Below are positions 1 through 5,278 of a stretch of 10,000 nucleotides of DNA, in pieces. The notes beneath the pieces were generated by a model. It worked only from the letters and a program-made list of their open reading frames with translations, was not told the origin of the DNA and did not search any database. Source of the DNA: Theodoxus fluviatilis (lineage: Eukaryota > Mollusca > Gastropoda > Cycloneritida > Neritidae); contig JAWQFJ010017173.1 in NCBI GenBank assembly GCA_034096865.1, forward strand, positions 27,501-37,500. The letters run 5' to 3'. The first letter of the stretch is position 1; the number at the start of each line of letters is the position of its first letter. Made by a program: the position numbers and the translations under genes.

Positions 1-645
1 GCACAGTACAGTACAATACAGCACAGCAGTGTACAGCACACGATAGTACAGCACAGCACAGTACTGTACATCACGGCACAGTGTATTACAGTACAGCACA
101 GCAAGCACAACAAAGAACAGCGTAGCATAGTACAGTGCAACACAACTCAGAACAGCACAGCACAGTACAATACAGTACAGCATAGCACACTATAGCATAG
201 GACAGCACAGCACAATACAGCACAACACAGCACAGTCCAGCATAGCCAAGTACAACATAGCACAGTACAACACACCACAGTAAGTACAGCACAGTAATGT
301 ACAACACAGCAAGCACACACTTCATTACAGTACAGTACAGCACAGCACAGTACAGTAAGCACAGTACAGCACAACACAGTACAGTTCAGCACCACACATC
401 ACGGTACATTGCAGTACAGCACAGTACAGTACAGTATAGTACAGTACAGCACAGTACAAAAGAGTACAGCACAGCACAGTACAACAAAATACAGCAGAGT
501 AAGCTACAGTACTGTACACTACTGTACAGTACAATCCAGTACACCACAGTACTGCACAGCACATCATATTACATTACGGCACTGGACAGTATGAAACAGT
601 GCACCAGACAATAGTATAGCACACAACTGTGCATCACACAACAGT
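1..645. repeat. Degenerate pentanucleotide tandem array (ACAGT/ACAGC/ACAAC)
   Basis: Nearly the whole stretch is built of 5-bp words such as acagt, acagc, acaac and acaat in a mostly kept 5-bp phase, with point changes and small indels that slip the phase. It starts at or before the left edge, so its true length is unknown, and fades out near 645 where unique sequence begins. Open frames on both strands inside it encode monotonous Tyr/Ser/Thr/Gln or Cys/Val/Leu strings that follow directly from the 5-mer (15 bp = 5 codons) and are not genes. The decay between units suggests an old or weakly homogenised array compared with the minisatellites downstream. Confidence 0.93.
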
Positions 646-1110
646 AAACAGAGTTGCCGACCATTGGGGTCAAGGTCTCAGCATCCACGTTCCAATCTCA
701 TGGAACACGCATATAGGAACTTTGATGGAGCGCTATATAGGAGGGGTTGCTTCTGTCCTGTCCATTTCTTCCTGGACACCCCAAAAGTGCGTAGAGGATA
801 GATAGTGTGGGTTGCCCAATTTGGGCAAATGGTCGTTGTGTGGTGTAATGGAGACGGGGTGTGTAGTGAAATAGGAATGGGGGTGAGATTATGTTGAGAT
901 AGGATGGGGTGGAGGGGAAATACTGCGGTGGAGGCGAAGGGGTGGCGGTGGAGACCCATTATTCCCAGTCACGCCTCTCTCCACCCTAACACCTGAGAAG
1001 ACTCGGGGCAGGCCAGTTAGTGCAGCCGTAGCCAGCATCCTCACCCCCTGCCTCAGTTCGCTGCCAAGCCAGGGGCACTGGGTACACAGTCAAACAGTGT
1101 AACGCTATTA
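646..1110. other. Unique-looking intergenic DNA, G-rich in its middle part
   Basis: No gene is supported here. The segment contains a near-perfect palindrome at 812-828 and, from about 830 to 960, a G-rich plus strand with repeated words such as ggggt, tggagg and gggtg. A 93-codon minus-strand open frame covers 678-959, but it is low in complexity (rich in His, Pro, Thr, Leu) and follows from the C-rich complement. I recognise no domain, splice pattern or RNA gene. Confidence 0.6.
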
Positions 1111-1340
1111 GGGCACCCCATCACCAATCTCCCTCCCCCCTCCACCTTCCGCTCACACTCTCATCCCCCCCCCCCCTCCCAACCACTTTCCCATCTCTTC
1201 CACACACATACATACTCTACGCTTCCTCCCCACCGCTTCCTTCACTTTATATCTTCCCTTTTTCCCCCTCTTTATTTTTCAGATCTATAACAACCACCTC
1301 TACAACCCCACTTCCTTTTTCATCTTTTCTACGTATTCAT
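1111..1340. other. Pyrimidine-rich lead-in with a C12 homopolymer
   Basis: The plus strand is dominated by C and T, including an uninterrupted run of twelve C at 1165-1176 and T/C runs around 1240-1330. It leads directly into the pyrimidine-rich 60-bp minisatellite and may be the older flank from which that array expanded. Nothing coding is visible. Confidence 0.6.
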
Positions 1341-2299
1341 ACTTCCCTCTCCCCTTCATTCCTCATCCGCCATCCCCACTTCCACCCTCTCCCACCTTGT
1401 ATTCCCTCTCCCCTTCAATTCCTCATCCGCCATACCCACTTCCACCTTCTCCCACCTTGTATTCCCTCTCTCCTTCAATTCCTCACCCGCCATCCCCACT
1501 TCCACCCTCTCCCACCTTGTATTCCCTCTCCCCTTCAATTCCTCATCCGCCATACCCACTTCCACCTTTTCCCACCTTGTATTCCTTCTCCCCTTCAATT
1601 CCTCATCCGCCATACCCACTTCCACCCTCTCCCACCTTGTATTTCCTCTCCCCTTCATTCCTCATCCGCCATCCCCACTTGCACCCTCTCCCACCTTGTA
1701 TTCCCTCTCCCCTTCAATTCCTCATCCGCCATCCCCACTTCCACCCTCTCCCACCTTGTATTCCCTCTCCCCTTCAATTCCTCATCCGCCATACCCACTT
1801 CCACCTTCTCCCACCTTGTATTCCCTCTCCCCTTCAATTCCTCACCCGCCATCCCCACTTCCACCCTCTCCCACCTTGTATTCCCTCTCCCCTTCAATTC
1901 CTCATCCGCCATACCCACTTCCACCTTCTCCCACCTTGTATTCCCTCTCCCCTTCAATTCCTCATCCGCCATACCCACTTCCACCCTCTCCCACCTTGTA
2001 TTTCCTCTCCCCTTCATTCCTCATCCGCCATCCCCACTTGCACCCTCTCCCACCTTGTATTCCCTCTCCCCTTCAATTCCTCATCCGCCATACCCACTTC
2101 CACCCTCTCCCACCTTGTATTCCCTCTCCCCTTCAATTCCTCATCCGCCATACCTACTTCCACCCTCTCCCACCTTGTATTCCCTCTCCCCTTCATTCCT
2201 CATCCGCCATCCCCACTTGCACCCTCTCCCACCTTGTATTCCCTCTCCCCTTCGATCCTCATCCGCCATCCCCACTTCCACCCTCTCCCATCTTGTATT
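1341..2299. repeat. 60-bp minisatellite, about 16 units, with six-unit higher-order repeat
   Basis: Units begin with cctcatccgccat at 1361, 1421, 1481, 1541, 1601, 1660, 1720, 1780, 1840, 1900, 1960, 2019, 2079, 2139, 2198 and 2257, with a partial unit before 1361 and truncation of the last unit at the transposon edge. Most units are 60 bp; those ending ttcatt or ttcgat rather than ttcaatt are 59 bp. Unit variants (cacccgcc, cataccc, acttgcacc, gtatttcc) recur in the same order at an offset of 359 bp, so 1361-1719 and 1720-2078 are successive copies of a six-unit block. The 60-bp period keeps frames open on both strands (a 20-residue repeat on the minus strand), but each 59-bp unit shifts the frame, which argues against protein coding. 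Confidence 0.97.
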
Positions 2300-2301
2300 T
2301 A
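2300..2301. other. TA target-site duplication, left
   Basis: The dinucleotide TA lies immediately outside the left terminal inverted repeat and matches TA at 3155-3156. Tc1/mariner elements insert at TA and duplicate it. Because the repeat itself begins with TA, the boundary could equally be drawn 2 bp further in on both sides. Confidence 0.7.
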
Positions 2302-2335
2302 TACTCACGGACAAAAGAAACGCGAAAAAGTTAGT
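2302..2335 (+). repeat. Left terminal inverted repeat of the Tc1-like element
   Basis: The segment begins tactcacggaca and ends aaaaagttagt. It matches the reverse complement of 3121-3154 at 31 of 34 positions; the differences are single substitutions at positions 5, 13 and 23 of the repeat. Confidence 0.92.
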
Positions 2336-2610
2336 GTGTATTTTTAATATTTTTAATACAATCTTGATATATTTTGCGTACAGTGCCTATGCATTTGCAC
2401 TCTTAACTACCGCACAACGTGCACATTTCGTGCACAGCATTCTGTTTACAGTGGCAAAGGACGGTCAAATGCGGAATGGTGATCGCATCATGGGAGGCAC
2501 TTGCAAGTTGTGCAGCAAAATTTGCTTGCTGTAGCAGTGTTCAGGGGTTGTACCTCAATAAAAAGCAGGCCTGAATTTTTCTGTTTCCTTTTCATCAGTC
2601 CTCAGCAGCG
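2336..2610 (+). promoter_or_regulatory. Possible transposase leader and promoter region
   Basis: Between the left inverted repeat and the transposase start lie about 275 bp without a coding match. An AT-rich block (2341-2375) includes TATATTTT at 2368-2375, and a second TATA-like word, AATAAAAAG, lies at 2557-2565, about 46 bp before the ATG. Either could be the relic core promoter; the latter also contains an AATAAA hexamer that is badly placed for polyadenylation. The placement is inferred from position only. Confidence 0.3.
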
Positions 2611-3120
2611 ATGCCAAGACTTAGCGCAGAAGAACGCAACCAAGCGCTTGGCCATTTGGAGGCTGGTGTTCCTCACAGAAGAGTCGCAAACCTATTCAAT
2701 GTTCACCTCTCGACTATCTACCGTCTAGAGCACCGTTTCCAGGCGGCTGGCACGGTTGCTGATGGACCACGGTCAGGCAGGCCTCGTGCTACGACCCCTC
2801 GGCAAGACCGCTACATTTTAAGAAGCCATCGGCAAGAAAAGTTCCTGAAGGCGACTACCACAACAGCAAACTTGCCAGGCAATGCCCAACTTCGAGTCAG
2901 CGCCAGGACAGTGCGCCGTCGCCTCAAGGAGGTCGGGCTACTAAACCGTCGTCCAGTTTCAGGACCAGTGCTGACTCATCGTCATTGCCTGGCTCGTCTC
3001 CAGCGGGCTCAGACTAGAATCAACTGGCGCAGGCGACAGTGGGGACGTGTGGTGCTCACAAATGAGTGCAGATTCTGCATTGATGAAGCAAACGGACGTG
3101 TTAGGATATGGCGGAGGCGG

Positions 3121-3154
3121 ACTAACTTTTTTGCGTTTCTTATGTCCGTTAGTA
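3121..3154 (-). repeat. Right terminal inverted repeat of the Tc1-like element
   Basis: Read on the minus strand it begins tactaacggacataagaaac, matching the left repeat. Its inner edge coincides exactly with the point where transposase similarity ends, so the internal deletion joins the coding sequence directly to this repeat. Confidence 0.92.
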
Positions 3155-3156
3155 TA
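3155..3156. other. TA target-site duplication, right
   Basis: TA directly outside the right inverted repeat, paired with TA at 2300-2301. The sequence beyond it is not the 60-bp minisatellite, so the element marks the right limit of that array. Confidence 0.7.
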
Positions 3157-3225
3157 ATACCAGCGACAACCTTGACGCTCTAGCATTCACTACTCTGTCA
3201 GCCCTTTTTGCACTCTAAGCAGCTA

Positions 3226-3420
3226 TAGATCTTCACTTGCACCTACAGGCATACGCACACGCACATGCATACACAGGCCCGTGCAGACATATTCGCACGT
3301 GCACACCAAACCACATGCAAACGCTCGCGCGCACACACATACACTTGCACTCACATGCACTGCGACATGTGTGCACAAGACACATGCGCTCGCGCATATA
3401 CACATACACACGTACCCACA
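3226..3420. repeat. Imperfect CA-rich alternating purine-pyrimidine tract
   Basis: The stretch is a degenerate CA/TG/CG dinucleotide tract (for example cgcacacgcacatgcataca near 3253 and cgctcgcgcgcacacaca near 3322). Alternation with interspersed CG steps is favourable for left-handed Z-DNA. Short open frames on both strands are low-complexity His/Thr or Cys/Val strings and not genes. Confidence 0.85.
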
Positions 3421-3469
3421 TCTTCTCCCCCTTCCTCTGCATCTAATAACCCTCGCCTCTCCTCTCCAT

Positions 3470-3591
3470 CTACGCCCCCCTCAGTAACCCCGCCCCCGTC
3501 CATCCCCCACCCCCACCCCACTCCCACCCCCACCCCTCCCCCACTCCCAACCCCCACCCCCACCCCACCCCCACCCCACCCCCACCCCACC
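3470..3591. repeat. C-rich CCCCA/CCCCCA simple repeat (G-quadruplex/i-motif-prone)
   Basis: From about 3504 to 3591 there are about fifteen runs of three to five C separated mostly by single A, preceded by further C runs from 3475. The minus strand is therefore a long series of GGGG/GGGGG runs with one-base loops, a textbook intramolecular G-quadruplex pattern; the plus strand could form an i-motif. The flanks (3421-3470 and 3592-3610) are also pyrimidine-rich. Confidence 0.93.
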
Positions 3592-3599
3592 TCATTCCC

Positions 3600-4020
3600 C
3601 CTTCTCCTTTCTGTCCTCTTATCTAATCTCTCAATGTATCTCTAATTTATGTTTTATTAGGGTCACGTGTTCTTTTTCGGGTCTTGATTTCACACCCACG
3701 GAACACCCCCACCTCCTCCCTCTGCCTCCCCTCCCTTCCTGCCCAAACCTTTCAACTCCCAGCACTGTACCCCCACACTCAAACTAAAATGCCCCCTCTC
3801 CCGGTGTATCGTGGTTCCTGAGGATCGGTACAGGACAGAGGGGTTGGTCAAGGGAAGTGGAATAAGTACCGAGAGAGCTCGCTGAGAGCGCAAACCTCCA
3901 CCAAGGAAGCCACCATTTCTCTTCCGTCGCCTGTACAATTCAGGCAGCATGTTCTGCTAGCCAGGCGTGACGCTACAAAGTTTAGTTCATGTTAGCGCCT
4001 TCTCGCGGTCTCTGAGTGTA
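3600..4020. other. Intergenic DNA with a second pyrimidine-rich patch
   Basis: No gene is supported. A C/T-rich patch lies at about 3695-3760. The remainder is mixed-composition DNA. An 86-codon minus-strand open frame (3690-3950) has no recognisable domain, and its end is the G-rich complement of the C/T patch. Confidence 0.5.
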
Positions 4021-4026
4021 GAACGC

Positions 4027-4086
4027 TTACGTCAACAAAATGAATATTTTGACGTCAATCACAAGATTTGGCGGGTGAACACGTCA
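4027..4086. promoter_or_regulatory. Cluster of CRE/ATF-like sites with an E2F-like site
   Basis: A perfect cAMP-response-element palindrome TGACGTCA lies at 4050-4057, with a near match TTACGTCA at 4027-4034 and a third ACGTCA at 4081-4086. TTTGGCGGG at 4067-4075 fits the E2F consensus. The first two CRE-like sites sit in the arms of an imperfect inverted repeat around an AT-rich centre. Such clustering within 60 bp is suggestive of a promoter or enhancer, but single 8-mers occur by chance and no adjacent coding start is recognised. Confidence 0.3.
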
Positions 4087-4413
4087 TGTTAAAATTATGC
4101 AAGTAGGTCACGCTCTACGTTTTAAGACACTCTACGGTCTAGGATATGACACTTGCATTGCATGAAAAAAGCTTCATCATGGAGGAAAACTTGCTCGCGC
4201 GTTTCTGTTGGAAGATATAATAATAAATGCGATGATGTATTGACGCCTCTATTTTAGTCAATCTTGAGTTTTTGACATTTTCTTATTGTGTGACCGTTTT
4301 ATTGCTTGGCTAAGACAAATTCAAACTCAATATGGTAATGCGTATAACAGCTGAATGAGATCATGCTAAATCCGATCAGACTGAAGGTAAGAAGGTAAAA
4401 TATAAAGATACGG
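4087..4413. other. AT-richer unique intergenic DNA
   Basis: This stretch is more AT-rich than most of the window and free of tandem repeats. I see no coding frame, RNA gene or transposon end in it. Confidence 0.5.
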
Positions 4414-4482
4414 GTTTCTGTAGTGCCTTAGCACCCACGTTTGGGTCTCAAACCGCTTTACACTTCACCCTCTAAACACTGG
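4414..4482 (+). repeat. Possible fragment of a dispersed 'tctcaaa-cgctttaca' repeat
   Basis: The words tagtgcctt (4421-4429) and gtctcaaaccgctttaca (about 4446-4463), followed by cttcaccctct, resemble a short dispersed motif that I recall as common in invertebrate genomes, in which agcgcctt is followed by tctcaaagcgctttaca. The match is imperfect and from memory, so this is a tentative call. The local tttgggtctcaaa is also an imperfect palindrome. Confidence 0.25.
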
Positions 4483-4483
4483 G

Positions 4484-4637
4484 CCGAAACTTCACCGCTA
4501 TTATAAATATCGTCCAATAGAAATGCACGCACGAGATTTTTTCGTGTGCTGGTCCAATCAGGATGAGGCGGAAACTTTTTGGCGCCAATGAACCTTACCT
4601 TTTATTACTATCGTCCAAAAGAAATGCACAAACGACG
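4484..4637. repeat. Degenerate direct duplication, about 101-bp offset, with CCAAT and TATA-like motifs
   Basis: The block around 4502-4536 (tataaatatcgtccaatag then aaatgcac) recurs at about 4603-4637 (tattactatcgtccaaaag then aaatgcac) with roughly 80 percent identity over 36 bp; weaker similarity reaches upstream to about 4484 and 4585. CCAAT occurs at 4514-4518, 4554-4558 and 4585-4589, and TATAAATA at 4502-4509. Three CCAAT boxes near a TATA-like word recall a promoter, but the TATA-like word precedes the CCAAT boxes on the plus strand, so the geometry is wrong for a plus-strand promoter. Confidence 0.5.
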
Positions 4638-5060
4638 TTTCTCCAGCATGCAACCTTATTTCATGCTCAACAAGAGGAGGGTGTCCTCTTTGTTATTTCA
4701 TGCGACACTCGCAACCTCACGCGAGGACACTTGTACTTCCACAGTTACAATGCGCCCTGACTGAAAGTTCTTTCACCCGCACTTGACTTCGTGAGTGAAG
4801 AACTGGGGAGATGGGCATCATTCAGTCACAGCTATCAGGGGTGGCTGTGCAGGGAGAACAGCTACTATAGGAATGAAATGGCTAGATGGTCTGGCCTGAC
4901 AGCACTCAAACGCCTTCCCTATTACATGATGAAATGTTGATAGGGAACGATGAAAGGCCACTAGATATCACTAATAATAAAAGACTTTGCAGACAAGGTT
5001 CTTATTCTACATTACATCGGTCTGTGGTCTTGACTTTCAGGTTAAATGCAGGTTTTCTCA
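4638..5060. other. Unique intergenic DNA with small inverted repeats
   Basis: No gene is supported. Short hairpin-capable pairs are present, for example aagaggagggtgtcctctt near 4672-4690 and agttctttcac with gtgaagaact near 4766-4803. They lack a T-run terminator context or conserved RNA features. A 136-codon plus-strand open frame covering 4886-5296 runs into GT-rich sequence and then the minisatellite, so it is not credible. Confidence 0.5.
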
Positions 5061-5084
5061 TGCCATGCCTTGTCCTATTGTTGT

Positions 5085-5275
5085 CATGGTTTGCCCCCTC
5101 GTGTCGTGTGGAACGCTACTGTTCTCACATCAGTTCGTGTGCGGTGCTGTTGGCGTTGAGTTGCGAGATGTGGTGCTCTTTGATAAGTTGTGTTGTGTTG
5201 CACGATGTGTTGATTTTGCTACACATTGTTTTGTATTATGCTGCGCTGTGTTGTGTGATGTTTGTCAAGCCATTT
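5085..5275. repeat. GT-rich, possibly decayed pentanucleotide repeat
   Basis: The plus strand is rich in words such as gttgt, gctgt, gtgtt and tgttg, partly in 5-bp spacing (clearest at about 5187-5205). These are the kinds of words obtained from the complement of the 1-645 array (ACAGC/ACAAC). It may be an eroded inverted relative of that array; simple GT richness is the alternative. Confidence 0.35.
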
Positions 5276-5278
5276 CAT

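Larger units (their letters stand above)
2302..3154 (+). mobile_element. Non-autonomous Tc1-like (IS630/Tc1/mariner) DNA transposon, internally deleted
   Basis: An 853-bp element is bounded by 34-bp inverted repeats (2302-2335 and 3121-3154, 31 of 34 matching) with TA on each side. Inside is a transposase open frame starting at 2611 whose N-terminal half matches the paired-like DNA-binding region of Tc1-family transposases. Complete Tc1-like elements are normally about 1.3-1.7 kb; here the coding region stops just after the start of the catalytic domain, and the right inverted repeat follows directly. This is what an internal-deletion derivative looks like, a step toward a MITE. It could only move with a transposase supplied from another copy. 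The subfamily is not assigned. Confidence 0.9.
2611..3183 (+). pseudogene. Truncated Tc1-like transposase (DNA-binding half, defective catalytic start)
   Basis: The frame begins with MPRLSAEERNQALGHLEAG, the typical N-terminus of Tc1-type transposases. Residues about 8-48 form the first helix-turn-helix (VANLFNVHLSTIYRLEHRF), about 56-62 carry a GRPR linker of AT-hook type, and about 87-118 form the second helix-turn-helix (ARTVRRRLKEVGLL). The catalytic domain begins at about 145 with WGRVVLTNECRF, where the family normally has D in the FSDES-like position; here it is N, so the first DDE/D aspartate is lost. After RVRIWRRR (about residue 167) the frame enters the right inverted repeat and then host flank, ending at a TAG at 3181-3183. 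The other two catalytic acidic residues and about half of the usual ~340 residues are missing. The 190-residue product could at most bind DNA. Confidence 0.88.

Noticed and set aside
86..614. Cys/Val/Leu-rich and Ser/Thr/Gln/Tyr-rich open frames in the pentanucleotide array
   Set aside because: Monotone products of a 5-bp repeat, present on both strands.
678..959. 93-codon minus-strand open frame
   Set aside because: Low-complexity composition matching local base skew, no domain, no conserved motif that I can recognise.
1356..2196. Minus-strand 20-residue repeat protein (KGRGNTRWE-type) from the 60-bp array
   Set aside because: The in-frame repeat exists only because 60 is a multiple of 3; each 59-bp unit breaks the frame, leaving separate short frames, and there is no non-repeat coding sequence attached.
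2557..2562. AATAAA as a polyadenylation signal
   Set aside because: It lies upstream of the transposase start inside the element; a TATA-like or chance occurrence fits better.
3690..3950. 86-codon minus-strand open frame
   Set aside because: It ends in Gly-rich translation of a C/T-rich patch and shows no family feature.
4672..4690. Hairpin aagaggagggtgtcctctt as terminator or histone-type stem-loop
   Set aside because: The stem sequence does not match the histone 3' stem-loop, and no T-run or upstream gene is present.
4877..4895. tRNA/SINE box A-like word (tggctagatggtctgg)
   Set aside because: No box B-like word follows at the right distance and no cloverleaf can be drawn.
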